A stretch of DNA of 64,000 bases from Leucogyrophana mollusca. Taxonomy: Eukaryota; Basidiomycota; Agaricomycetes; Boletales. Made by a program: the position numbers and the translations under genes. The notes beneath the pieces are model-generated. The model did no database searches. It saw nothing but the letters and a program-made list of their open reading frames with translations, and was not told where the DNA came from. Position 1 is the stretch's first letter. Each line of letters begins with the position of its first letter. This document shows, piece by piece, positions 1 through 12,050 of this stretch. The DNA is taken from the NCBI GenBank assembly GCA_021014945.1, contig MU266336.1, forward strand, positions 124,001 through 188,000. Direction: 5' to 3'.

Positions 1-163
1 TATACGGAAATTAGGTACAACGAATAAAGACAGCAATGATCCGATTTACATGCGAGGAAATCAAGTCGACTAAAAACATTTAAGACGCTGTGTACTCTAT
101 AAACGATATTCAAAGAAACATGAATGTGAAGAGATAACAATGCGGTAAGATGAAGTCCATTCA

Positions 164-3100
164 CTACTCATCAGTGTGCACCTCTGTGATTATGTTCATA
201 TCTTCGCTTCCTCCGAACGTTGTGCGGTGGCTCTCAGGTCGACCTTGGAAATGTGGTCGTGGCCGCGGGAGGTCAGAGTCGACATGATTTTCGGTGTAAT
301 TCGAGGGGGTAGCATCGTAATATGCCTGAAGGAGAGATGTATGGAGGTTCGGGCGCATGGGAGGGGCGGGAAAATCGGAGAGATTAGAAATGCGCGAGCC
401 TTCGGATGCGCTCGTCATATAGCTGGAGCGAATAGCGTCAGCGGACCGAAGTTCTGAGCCAGTGTTTGAGGTGACAGGGCTGATTATGTGGTCCTGATCG
501 TCAGCCTCATCCTTGATCGAAAGGTGCGTGGAAGCATGGCGGGGGCTATGCAGGGCTGGGGGCGTCGGGGCCGCCTCCACCACTCCATGGCGAATGGGAT
601 AACCTGTCTATTTTTCAGCCCCCATTACCGTCAATGAATATGCTTTTACACACCAAAAGTATCATTCTCTGGCGGGTCTCTTTCCACGATGGAAGACGCT
701 CGGGAGGATACCACGTCTTCAGGTACCGCAGATTCTGGTTGTGTGCCTGCCACATTTTCCTGGTGAATGGGCAGACGATGAGGGGAGACAGAGTCAACTG
801 GTACTGGAGAAGAGGAGTACGATCTTGATAGATCCAAGAACACGTATTCTTGAGACAACGTATCCTCTGCATGGCTTTCCTGCGATTTGGCATTATCCTG
901 GAGGTCATCCAGCTCCTCGCTAAGGCTGCGAACTAGGTTGGTGAGGGCACTTGCTGAACCCGAGCTGCGAACATCTGATGGGATGCCCATGCTGACCTGG
1001 CTGGAAAAGTCCTCCCGAGGGGCTGCAGCTACATTTCTCGATGGGGGTTTATAAAACAGGTCCCTAAAATGGTCGAGATCGTCATTGTTATCGAGAGCTG
1101 TGATGACCAATTGCGCGGAAGAACTGTGGGCTGAATGTCCGAACTGCGGCATGATGTCTTTGCGTTCGAGAGGGTCTTCATCAGTCACAGGACTCGGTGA
1201 TTGAGCTAGGGCGATCTGAGCACCCGTCGAAGAATTGTTAGAATGGCTATGGCTATCGACTGGGCTAACAGATGGAGGAACGGGGGGACCCCTCGCTCTC
1301 CCCTTGTCTGGAGCGGACAACTGCTCGGCACCTGGATCCTGATAACGTGCTTGACGGTGCACAGCGGGGGATGTATCGGTCCCCATACCATCCCGACCTT
1401 TCCGAGTATTGCGTGGGTAAAGGAGCGCTTCCCCAATACCCAGTTGACTGGTATCCGCATTGGAAACCGATACATTTGCATTGGAAGCGAAATCTCGCTC
1501 CACTGGCAGGACCGGTGTACCGATACGGAAAGGTGGCACTGGGCGTGGCGAAGGGAAACGACCAGAACTGCCTTTGCGCTCATGCGCGGTTGTTGGCTCA
1601 TCTGTCTCCAATGACACGGCGGCGTAAGGGTGGGGTTGTGCGTGGGCTCGCGGGGGAAGTCGGTGTCTCAGGCTCATATCACTAGCCGCCGAGGGGGGAG
1701 GAAAGGTTGCTTCAAGTGTCGAAGGATGCGGCCCTGCATAGTCTGAGCCCTTATGCGAATGCTGTGAGAGGTGCTGCCCACCTTCAGACACAGGAGGAGC
1801 GGCATGATATCGCGTGTAGGCTGCACCCGTGGCGTACGGGTGACTGGGCATGCGGATGCCATCAAGATCATAATTGACTCTGGAGTGGTCATCGGAAGGT
1901 GGAGGAGACGATATCGCGATCCCAACTCCTTCGGCACTTGGAGCGGAGGGGGTGGGAGAGACCCCCTTGATATTGATGAACCCATCCTCCGGACCGCCTT
2001 GGACCGGGTCACTCAGGTGAACGACTTTGGTGCCGTCGGATCTCAAAGCGACTTCGAGAGGGGCGTTCTGCTCGGCTGGAGAGCTGAAGGAGTCATTCTG
2101 GTTGACACCACAGATTGCTCCAGCCTTCAGCAGCGCAGTTTTCCCCCAGGATTCATGTCGAGAATGGCCTCGGTGGTGAGGATCCTTTAAGGACTTTTGC
2201 GAGTTTGAGTTGGCGAGGGAATGCGAATGTGAGTGGGAGTGGGAGTGAGAATGAGAATGAGAACCTGAGTGTGTGTGAGTGTGAGAATGCGCATGTGACT
2301 GTGCCCGAGAATGGGCGTGCGATCGCGAGGGAGAATTGTTCGGTGAGGTGACGCTGACAATGGGGGTAACAGATTGACTGCCCAAAAGGGTACGGGCTGC
2401 AAGGAAATCGAGGGCTCCGCTTCCCTCAGCCTTGTGGCGAGACCGGGTCTGAGCATGTGAAACGGTTTTGGAACGGGCACGAGAGAGAGACCGGGTGCGC
2501 TTATTGCCCAACGAACGTGAAGCCTGTTCTTGCCATAGCTTGCGCTGTTGTTGAAGAGCTTCACCTTCTGCGAGAACTCTGCGCAAAACGCCTCAGTAAT
2601 GAACACGTGGATATTGGGCACAACCGATGGGACCCAATGCACAAAATTTGGCAACGAGAGAAAGCAAGATACGACGTACTGCGTTAGAGATGGCGCGGGA
2701 GTGGGCAGTGCTAGATCATCCCGCGCTCCCTCTGGCTCCTCAAGGGGATTTGGCGCCGCAGTTGGAAGGGACTCCTCTGGTTTAGGTACGTCTCGCAGAG
2801 GAATGACGGTGGCGGAGGGCCCAGACAATAAATCTGCTGCAGACCGTGACTTAACCAAGCCACGTCTCTCCTTCCGCTCCCCATCCAAAGCCGACACAGC
2901 TCGAGGTCTTCCTCCAGGAGGAAGTAGTTGGGGCCGCGTTCCCGCCACAGGAACCTGATCACCGGATATCGGAGTACTCGGAGGACTAACAATTCTACCG
3001 CTGCTCCCCTCCTGAGTCCCGACGCCGGTTTTTATCTTAAACCGCGGGCGAGGGAAAAGGAGAGCATCGCACCAGGTCTCCGCAGAAAACCACCGATCAA

Positions 3101-4367
3101 TACCTTTAGCTACGGGCGGTGATGGTTTCTTCGCGGGCCCGGGCGCGTTGGCGCGAGACGCTGAGTAAAGGTTGGGTGTTGAAACAGATGATTTAAGGGG
3201 AAGGAGAGAAGCTTCATGGGCTGAGATATCGAGTCCTCTACGAGGGGCTCGGGGGTTGGCGGCGGCGATGGATGCAGGGAATCTGGTGTGAAGCGTGTGA
3301 TTATAATGGCCGGAACTAGATCCGGAGCCTTGCGGTTGATGATGGATTTGAGAAGAAACGTGTCGCAGGGTCTGTGAAGTGGTCCTGGGTATCTGGAGAG
3401 AGGGAGACGAAGAGGTGTAGGCATAGGGATGTGGCGCATAGTTGTTTGTCGGGGAGTTGTATGTCGCAGGCGATGAAATTGAAGAGTCCGGGTCTGATAA
3501 CCCAGTGCGCGCAGAAAGTCGCTTAGCGGGAAGATTCGACGTGTCAACGCGGGGAAGTTTGGCGTGCCCAGGTGAACGGGCATTAGGCGAAGAGATCAAA
3601 GTCGAATAATAGGAGTTATAATAATCATCCTCCTCGGATGTCAAAGGAGCAGGATTTTCGCCCGGGTAGACACCAAATGGGTCGGGGTGCAGCCTGGCGG
3701 GGTCTGAGGGCCACTCCCCTGGCATACCCCTAGGATAGCTCGACGGTGGGCTGGTGGGTGTCTGAGCGTAAGGTATCCGCGCAGTTGGGTGAGCATGTTG
3801 TGACTTTCTGTTTGATCCGAAAGCGAAAAAACTTGCACGCTTGGGGGGATGAACTGCGGTCGAAAAGTGCTGAAGGGGCGTCGGGGACTGACCTACCCCA
3901 CCGTTAACGGCGGGGGAGGGAACCTGCAGACGATGCAAACCCGTTCTAAGTCGTGGAGAACGCGCCCTAGTGGGGTCGATTTCGTTGGACGAGCTTGTCG
4001 TTTGTCTAGTCACGTCCGATCGAGCTCGACTTCGCATAAACGCACTCTGATCAACCGGTGCCAAAGAAGGTCCTCCTGGGCCGCTGAGGTGAGTGCTGTT
4101 CGGTGCACCTCCGTAGCGGTTCAGCAGGACTGTGTCGCCCATGATTGCGTCCACTTCTTCTTGGTGTACGAGTTCCGCCCAGTTATCGCGCTCGCTCTTT
4201 GGGGAACTCTTCGGTAACTCATATGGCCCGTTATACGGGATGTACCAGTCCTCGTCACGCTTTGCAGCGTCGCGTGGACGGTCCACGGTTTCGGACTTGT
4301 GGCTCGAACCAAGACCAAGGCGGGGAAATATTGAAAATGAGAGGTTACTGTGAGTCTTTACGACCAT
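164..4367 (-). CDS. Large serine/proline-rich low-complexity protein, function unknown
   Basis: Proposed gene: complement(join(164..603,654..2578,2680..4367)), 1350 codons. The two introns (101 and 50 nt, both GT-AG) keep frame exactly and merge three open frames. The N-terminus carries the only motif-like block, WYIPYNGPYE at about residues 43-52. I believe this is conserved in otherwise disordered basidiomycete proteins. The rest is rich in Ser, Pro, Arg and His, has no membrane segment, and contains a His-Ser repeat tract. No catalytic motif is visible. The start is the first ATG in frame (4367); a longer frame upstream lacks an ATG, and an upstream non-coding exon is possible. The disordered make-up suggests a scaffold or regulatory protein, but that is inference. 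The gene structure is fairly sure; the function is not known. Confidence 0.72.
2221..2330 (-). repeat. Imperfect hexanucleotide repeat coding for a Ser-His tract
   Basis: On the plus strand the stretch is made of units such as gtgagt, gtgggagtg and gagaat. Read on the minus strand it encodes alternating His and Ser with some Thr and Ala (SHSHSHSHSHSHSH in the middle). It lies inside the second exon of the low-complexity protein and stays in frame. It is a coding microsatellite that could vary in length between strains. Confidence 0.8.
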
Positions 4368-6963
4368 CAAGAAGTGTGAGAACGGAGGGACAGCGAGGAA
4401 TCGCGTCCAAAAGATGAGTTCTATAAGGGATTTAGGCACCCTGTCAGTTCAGGCTCACAGACAGCAAGATTATAAGGAACTCACGAAAAGAGAATACTCT
4501 GGCTCAACTCAAAGAAAAGGTGTCCCCGACGCTGTTTCGCGAACAATCTGCGAATATTCGAACCAGAACGCGAGGGCTGATGGGTCAACGCTGGAAGAAT
4601 ACGTCCCGGAATGTCAGGAAACGGACCAAATGCAATAAAATAAAACACATACCTGGACTAAAAGCAAGGACAAAGAAAAGAACGGTCAGAGAATGACATC
4701 GAGAGGATTTTGATCCTCTGAGTGGTCTTGCCCTCACTGTATCACACAGCGGGCACTTTGCCGTAAACCCAATTCTGAGAAAATCACAAGTTCAACTCGG
4801 CTATGATTTCCCACGCTCAATTTTCGATGTGTGTTCAGTGCTTCCGACTAAATCGTCCTTCCGTGTTCTCTTGCCCGCGCTCGTCTGCCACCGCCATCAG
4901 CATCTTGCTCGAATCAACAGAAAGCGCTCGCAAGATCAATCAAATGATGGTTTCCCGATCAGAATGCAGCATCGCGCGTTCAAGCTCTCTGAAGCCATCA
5001 TACGCACAGACACTGCCGAGTGAACATTGGCTTCGGACTGCCTCTCGCTGATTTTCTACGCCACTCACGATGCCGGAGGCTCGTCGAGCTCGTCCTGAGA
5101 TCAGAGCATGGGCTCTGCCGAGGCACACCTGAGTATCTATTTCTGCGCTTCGGGATACCCAAATGTACGAAACCTGTGCCTAGTATTCCTGCCGCTGCTT
5201 GAATCTTTCCATCGGCCACAATGTGGGGAAGTGCTTTTGATCCCATTGCCGGTCCCTAGCGGATTGTCATCTCGTAATTCTTGGCTTCCCTGTTTCACAC
5301 CTATCAAGTCCCTTGCTAATCGTACTTAACCGAGAACAACGTCCACTGTCTCTCTCGCACAAGCAGAGGCTCGCAAGCTCGCGGCTCGTCCTTTGTCTAG
5401 ATTCTCACACCCAATCCTTTCGTCGGGCAGGCAATGCCAGGCTGCTGCGGATTGACCTCGGCCATAAATACCACGGGTTACTGTTTGAATGAAATCATGG
5501 ATTAGAACCCGCCACCGAGGAACATACAATAGCAATCGCGACTCCTCCATCAGGTCCTTCTTAGGATCTTCCCAGACGGTATCTATCAGGTGCAGTGCAT
5601 TCTCTTTCCGATGTGATAGCTCGATAAAGAACCTTCGGTCAAGTCGCAGTTAGGCGACTTGATAGATACCTCGAGCTTCTCTGTGTGGCAAGAGCCCGTC
5701 GTGAGTACCCGCTATATTTCAGGAGAAGCTCTTTTATATGCATGGAAGTGCGGAACCTTGCGAACCGTAAATATATACCGCAATGCTGGGTGTTCCACCT
5801 TCCCCATCTAGATCTCATTCACTGCATCTACCAGGAGTCTGTTCGCTATGTATCTGCACGAGGATTCAATTCTTGGAGTTCGACCTTCGGCAGCTACGAA
5901 TCGGTCCCTACGCTCGAGTTCAGCAATCGAATAGCTTGCGCTCGTCTCCGAACTGCTGAAACGTGGCTGTTACCATTCCTAGTGCAGTACGTGAAACTCC
6001 AATGAAACTTAGATGACTTTCGGACTACTATCGGTGTCGACGGCGTCCTCTGTATCCCGAACAAACTTGCCCAATTAGTCGCCGACTCTAGGCAATCAAA
6101 CGCTATTCGAATTGTCCGGGCTGAAACGAGGGCCTCCGCGAAGCCGATACGCCCAAGCTGACCTCAATGCGCTCGTTAGCTCCATAGCTTGGGACCGATC
6201 GCGGCGATATCAACTTCAGGAATTATTTGTGCCATCGAGACTCGACGTTATGCTGGAAATGGAGGTATTCTATCGCTGGGCGTTGATAGGTATTGTTAAC
6301 ACTGCCCTTTGTAACTTAACCTCGACCATATCCGCGATACCTGCCTAAGGACGTCTATACCTACGACCTGTTCAGTTAAGGTGACTGGTAGTCCATGGAC
6401 GAGCCTCCGAAAAAAACTTCCATTAACTTCTATGCATGCGGGTTCTTCTAACCGATCGTTATCCCGGGCGTACCCTTTATTCGAGGTGTCACCGACTGGT
6501 TTACCGTGTGCCAGAGAAAGAGAGGGTATGGATGGTAATTGTGGGGGTGTCGAGACTTGCGAAAAAATATGGGGACGGGCCAGACTGTTCGGCGTATCCC
6601 CCGTGCACGCCCATCAAAATCATGATATGCGAGTCGATGCCCTACCAGCGCCGATTACGTCGACTCGGGCGCGGGAATACTGCCGGGGTGGCGGAGAGCG
6701 TTGGAGTAACACCGCCGCCTGGTGGTAATGGTTACTGGGTGGGAAGTGAGGGCTGAGCGATGGAGAAGTCTCTTTCTTTCTTGGTACGGGAGCTGACGAA
6801 GAAACTAGGCAAGGGTTCGCCAGTGGCTGGGATGTGAATGGGCAATGTAACTTGCCGCTCAACGTTCATGGGACGCGGAACTGAGCATGGTAGTGTTACG
6901 ACACATTGGGTATGCGAAACGGGTGGTCGGACGGAGTTAGCAGTCTGGCGCGGATAACTGCAA
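4368..6963. other. Intergenic, 2.6 kb, no recognised gene
   Basis: This stretch lies between the 5' end of the low-complexity gene (left) and the 3' end of the HET gene (right). It holds only short open frames on both strands, none of which shows a recognisable motif, a plausible set of exons or coding-like composition. It must contain the promoter of the gene at 164-4367. I found no transposon termini or tRNA. Confidence 0.5.
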
Positions 6964-8646
6964 TCAGTTTCTATAGACGTTGACGTGGAATTCCTGCGTT
7001 TCTGGAAACCTGACACCAAGTTGCGACAATGGACGTTCAGCCATGGGTAATGTCTCCCCAATGGAAACACCGTTATATCCCACTTCGCGTTGCGGTCCAT
7101 CTACGGAGATGGTCACGGTGAATTCCCACGTGTTTCGCTGGTGGCTGGACACCGTGACTGTCTTCCCCTCGGTGCTTAAGGGCTTAGATACCTTTAAAGG
7201 ACGGTTATCGCAGCAGCGTGAAGAAAGTCCGTGGTCGTAGGAAGAAAAGCGGTGTTTCGTCTCTTCTGGACCGGTAAAGGTGTCAATGTGGACGCATGGG
7301 TGGTCTGACCATCCTCCTATGGTCACAACAAATATTTCTCCAGTGGTCCGATGTTGGTAGGCGACAATGCATTTGTCATTGGGAGTTGTTGGAGTCCACT
7401 TAAACTCGTCATATGGCCCTTGACCGAGCGGCACAAAGCCTGTTCGATAGAGTTGCGTCTTTACCCGAACTATTGCAGAAGAACCGTGAAGTGACTCTGG
7501 ACTGGGCAGAGACGGTAGGGGGTGGGCCCTTTGGTCGTACATCCCAACGGAGATAATTATATCCCTGACTTGAAACTCATCATAAGGCCCTGGTATCTTG
7601 GGGATATGATGCACCAAAGTCCTTTGGAAAAGGCCGCCCCCACAAGGATGAAGATAGAGACCAACGAGACATCCGTCACTTGAACAGGCGAGCACTGCCG
7701 TGTATCCAAGCAGGCTCGGAGTTCGTTTGATGGGTATATAAATCTGAACCCCACTGTTGGTTGTTACGAAATGGGACTTGTAGTCTCCATCCATCGATGC
7801 CGGCGTGAAGAGGCGCGCAAAGTCGATGGGCGAAACTCGGTCAATCGTGGCAGAGCGAAGGAAATGGTCAGGCGATGGAGCGAGCAAGAATGATTCGGCA
7901 CCATTCTCGGCAGTGGTGGATGACCAGGCAAATATACTTTGGTCATTTGACGTCCTCATGATCTCGTGCTGAAGCCTAATGAATGCATGCTGCCCTTCCC
8001 CATAGATCAGCGGCATGTGAACTCCAAATATACCCATCAGCGAGTATGCCCTGTCCTCTATTCTCGTCGTTCGCCTCTGGGAAGCCCACGACATCTTCTT
8101 CGCAACGCTAACGTCTGCCAGTGGCAAAGTTGCCAACAAGACACGCTCGTCCACGCCGGTAATCGACGCAACGGCAGAGACTAGGCTGTATTTGGTGCCT
8201 ATCTTGACCCAGTTTTTCGCGAAGAATATTAACTTCCTTGGAGCTATCGCCTCTTGTAAAGTCCAACCTCTCTTGAACCACCTGCTGCGACAAAACTCAG
8301 AGTCTTTGGACAGGGGATCTTCGTCGCTGTGTACGTCGTCGAGGTATGCATAGCAGACCGCAGCCTTTGAATACCAGTTGTACATCGAGTTGATCGCTTC
8401 CGAAAGTTCCGCGCTGCTGCTTTTGTCGATGCAACAAGTGTCGATCCACAGGTATTGATATCCGTCCGTGAGAGCCTGTTTGCAACTACGCTCGAGCTTT
8501 GCGTACCCCGCCAGCTTCACTGCTTGGGGCTCGCTTATGTCCCGGAAGGTTACTTCTTCGTCGTTCCATACGTGAGAGACTATGGCATATTGAGGCTCTC
8601 TTTGTGGCTCTTCGACCTGGAGTGTGGTCGTGTTCAAGAGACGCAT
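6964..8646 (-). CDS. HET-domain (heterokaryon incompatibility) protein
   Basis: Single-exon gene of 560 residues with a clear N-terminal HET domain. The blocks AIVSHVWNDEEVTF (residues 21-34), LWIDTCCIDK (66-75) and WFKRGWTLQE (123-132) are the three signature stretches of the family, and a YSLMGIFG block follows near 205-215. HET domains are TIR-related and in fungi trigger cell death when incompatible hyphae fuse. The C-terminal ~300 residues have no NACHT, WD40 or ankyrin motif that I can see, so this is the short HET type common in large numbers in Agaricomycetes. The start ATG at 8646 gives the usual MRLLNT opening. It stands alone, with no partner gene beside it. A role in non-self recognition is inferred from the family only. 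Confidence 0.9.
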   Translation of the reverse strand: MRLLNTTTLQVEEPQREPQYAIVSHVWNDEEVTFRDISEPQAVKLAGYAKLERSCKQALTDGYQYLWIDTCCIDKSSSAELSEAINSMYNWYSKAAVCYAYLDDVHSDEDPLSKDSEFCRSRWFKRGWTLQEAIAPRKLIFFAKNWVKIGTKYSLVSAVASITGVDERVLLATLPLADVSVAKKMSWASQRRTTRIEDRAYSLMGIFGVHMPLIYGEGQHAFIRLQHEIMRTSNDQSIFAWSSTTAENGAESFLLAPSPDHFLRSATIDRVSPIDFARLFTPASMDGDYKSHFVTTNSGVQIYIPIKRTPSLLGYTAVLACSSDGCLVGLYLHPCGGGLFQRTLVHHIPKIPGPYDEFQVRDIIISVGMYDQRAHPLPSLPSPESLHGSSAIVRVKTQLYRTGFVPLGQGPYDEFKWTPTTPNDKCIVAYQHRTTGEIFVVTIGGWSDHPCVHIDTFTGPEETKHRFSSYDHGLSSRCCDNRPLKVSKPLSTEGKTVTVSSHQRNTWEFTVTISVDGPQREVGYNGVSIGETLPMAERPLSQLGVRFPETQEFHVNVYRN

Positions 8647-9096
8647 CGCATCGTGCAGCCTGGATCATGCACAGATAAGCAGGGTGCTTATTCAAGAAAT
8701 CAAAAGTGCCCATACCGATGGGATAGTGCGCGAAAATTGAGTTTCACTGTACACAAGACCGCGATACCCAGATACGAAACGTCTGTGGGCAGTGCGCTGC
8801 TGATAAAACTCAGCTACTGGATGTAAAGCGCTCTGTGTTGTATCCCACTGGATCCTGTAGCTGAGGACAGGCTGTGCCACCTTTACACGGCCGCCGTCAA
8901 GGACCTGTGCATAAATGCATGATGAAGCGCTAAGCAAGATAGCTTATCCAGGCTTGCGATACGCGCTGACGGAATGTTGCATTGCTGCATTGATCCCTAG
9001 CTGAAGCGCTGAAGTTTCACCTGCAGTACTACTGGGTCCGCCGTCCTTTCGAAACGTTCATGACTATATGGTACCTATAGCTTTCCTCGAATTAAT
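8647..9096. other. Divergent intergenic region between HET and F-box genes
   Basis: 450 bp holding the promoters of two divergently transcribed genes. No clear TATA element or coding potential is visible; short A/T-rich patches lie just upstream of 9097. Confidence 0.5.
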
Positions 9097-10836
9097 ATGC
9101 ATTTATGTCTCGCCATCTCAGAGCTTCTGCGCACAATCATCACCAATACTACCCAGGACGGCACTCTAGCCTCCCTTGCTCGCACCTGTAAGGCGTTCAA
9201 AGACCCCGCCCTAGATGTTTTATACGCCGAACTATCCAGCCTCTATCCTCTGGTAAAATGCATGCCCCAGGATTTATGGGAAGACGAAGCGGATTGCTTG
9301 GTTTGTAACGCGTTACATCCTATGTGTTGACATATTATTGACACACTCGCTCAGTCTTTTGTGCGACCGATGAAGACGTCAGACTGGGATGTTTTTAGGC
9401 GCTACGCACGCCGCGTCCGATCCTTCAACCATTCTCACACGTTTGACTCAAAGACGGTGACCGTATCGGTGTTCCAGGCACTTTCCATGCATCCTACCTT
9501 ATCTAGTCTTGTCCCCAACTTGCGCCAACTGTCTTGGAATGATACCCGTGAGGCACCCACTGTGTTCCTTCGGTTCATAATTGGCCCAAGCCTTGTATCG
9601 TGCACCATATATCAGACATCGGGGAGAGCGATTACAATTGTCCCCGCCCTTGGTGCCCTCTGTCCATTCATGAAGCGTATCGATCTCCCCGCGTCTCAGC
9701 CCTCGTCTCGTGCCAAAGATATAATCTCCGATGCTCTGTGCAACTGGAATAACCTCGAATCTCTGAAATGTGGCATCATTACAGGGAAGGCGCTACTGCA
9801 CATCGCTGGCCTACCATCGCTCAAGGCACTGACTTTCCGGATACCTACAATTCCGACCACGTTCCACGGCAGTTCTCTAGGCGAAGGCGCGTTCCCGGCC
9901 CTAGAGTCCCTCACAATATTTTCGTATAATTCTCGAGATCCATGCTTCACAGCCTTTTTCAAAGCGCTAAAAACTCCCATTCATATATCAAGTTTCTGGA
10001 TGACTGCTGGCCAGTACGATGACGGCGACCCGCGGGCGAACCCAGGTAATCATGACATAAAACCAAGTGTGGACGTCATATCTGAATCACTGGTCTCTCT
10101 CACGTCAAAATGCTGTGCGGAGACACTGGGGAGCATTACCATATGTCACGATCTCGAAGACCTGCCCATCCAGTTCCCGGCTAACTTGGCTATCACATTC
10201 AACACCCTTCGTCTCCTCCTTCCTTTCCGACACCTCAGAACATTAAATATCGACCCTTCGTGCGCATTTTCATTAGACGATGCCGCACTCGCAGAGATGG
10301 CCATTGCCTGGCCGAATATGGAAGATCTCGGACTCGGGACAGCGTACGGCTGGCGTGCACCCTCCAAAATTACTCTGCAGGGCCTCATTCCCTTGCTTCG
10401 TAATTGCCCCAAACTTATGTACCTTGGGATCGTGATCGACGCGACAGTGGTGCCTCCGCGGACAAAGCATGAGTCAAATATACAGCATGAGTGGTTACAG
10501 GAGCTGGTACTGGCTGACTCGCCGATAACAAAACCAGCATACGTTTCCGCCTTCTTATCGGATGCACTCTCGAGCATTCCGCTCATATCTTCTTGGGATG
10601 GCGAATTGACCAACTTTGAAGGGGCGAAAAAGTATAGACGACGATGGGCACAGGTGCGGAAGATGATGGGAGCTTTTAAAAGTGTGAGGGGACAAGAGAG
10701 AAGACGGTGGAAGAAGGAAGGCCGGCGCGAGCGCCGAGACGGTGACCAGGACACGGAACCAGAATCAGAGTCTGATATTTCGTTCGAAGATGACGAGAAC
10801 TGGGACACTGATTCTTCTGGTTCATTGACTGAGTAG
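9097..10836 (+). CDS. F-box protein
   Basis: join(9097..9300,9355..10836), 561 residues, one phase-0 GT-AG intron of 54 nt. Residues about 6-45 (ISELLRTIITNTTQ then LASLARTCKAFKDPALDVLY) match the fungal F-box pattern, which docks to Skp1 in SCF ubiquitin ligases. The middle has the irregular leucine-rich layout (repeated LxxL and LESL-type turns) that serves as substrate-binding surface in many Agaricomycete F-box proteins. The last ~90 residues are charged: a lysine/arginine-rich block followed by an acidic Ser/Glu/Asp tail. The start ATG is the only one that gives a complete F-box. Substrate unknown. A member of a large, fast-evolving family. Confidence 0.87.
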
Positions 10837-12050
10837 TGATATGCTTGTTCCGTAGCAGCACGGGGCACTTGGCTCCATTGATACAAACACAAGTGATCGT
10901 AAGCCGGATAATCCAACTCTGAATTCTATAGACGGGGCCCACTTGGCTGTCAGCACCGACTCTGGGAATCCCACTCCATATTCACCGATATCATGATCCA
11001 TTGCGCTGGTCCTGTACAATCTCAGAAGAGCTAACCATCATGTTCCGGGGCCCGAGTTACAGGGGCTCCCGCTACCCGCTTCAAGTCGCCGATTGACTAT
11101 GTCCCTTCTTGGGATTGCCTTCGGGCAGCTACAGCGATGAGTCACATTGTGTGAGAGCGAGTATGTATACTAACCAGGTTATTGCTTACCTTACGTTACT
11201 AACTGGGACCAGGTGTTCGAGCTTAAGTGTCACAGTCAGTGGCAGGAGGACACACACGACTTGACAGAGTCCACTTAGTACACCAGCCCTCGTGACGCTA
11301 GACCCGCCCGTTGGAACCGTATTCTGGACTGAGCCCTGCTATAAGTAAGAGCTTTACGCAGGTTTCTTCATTGGTTTGCATGGTAAAGTTTTAACTCGTC
11401 CCACGTAAACTCCACTGACCAAATTGAATTGAGCCGCGGCATGTTTGGAAGGAGCAAGCACAGATCTGCTATCAGTACCATAACCTTCGTCCAACTTGTG
11501 CTCGGACGCCAGTTTCAGTGACCCAGCAGTTTCTCGGTGCTCGCCCTTTTCAACTTTTTAGTCTGATCATTGATCGGCGGCTGTTGGCTTGGTGGATATC
11601 CCACCTGGTCTTGCCGATCATCGCGGTTGGCTAACACTCATTTGTCTTTCTTGGCCCCACAAGCATGCAACACTCTGCCATGGACACCACGAGCCCTCGG
11701 GTTGCACTCGACTAGATACACGAAGAGACGGATCCACATGCAGTGCGTGGAGCGTGACATTTGTTTGGTGTTTGAGAACCCTCAAGTATTCAAATTCAAA
11801 GGTATGTGTGCTGGCATCTTCACGCGAGTCCTTTCTCTTATGTGCTCAAGGTCTCAGAAATTGTTACCGTGACAATGAGATGGTTTGAACCGATATGGAC
11901 CAAGGTTGGAGGCTATTCCCCAGATGTTTCAACTCTGCATCTTGGGGCATCGAGCCAGACCCCGTGCTCTCAGGACTTCTTCGACCCCATTCTCCACGCT
12001 TTAAAAGCATTTCATGTTCAGGATTTTGACTTCGGCATGCTTTGGGAGCT
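10837..12050. other. Intergenic, 1.2 kb, upstream of GH30 gene
   Basis: No supported gene. Several overlapping short plus-strand frames at 11570-12060 lack start context, motifs and splice partners. A tttaaaagca element at about 12000, some 50 bp upstream of the GH30 start codon, is a possible weak TATA-like element. Confidence 0.45.

Noticed and set aside
4530..4575. tRNA-like B-box (ggttcgaat on the minus strand)
   Set aside because: The flanking bases do not form a T-stem and no matching A-box or acceptor stem is found at the right distance.
10146..10916. 256-codon minus-strand frame over the F-box gene
   Set aside because: Antisense shadow of a real exon; no motif and no independent promoter or splice evidence.
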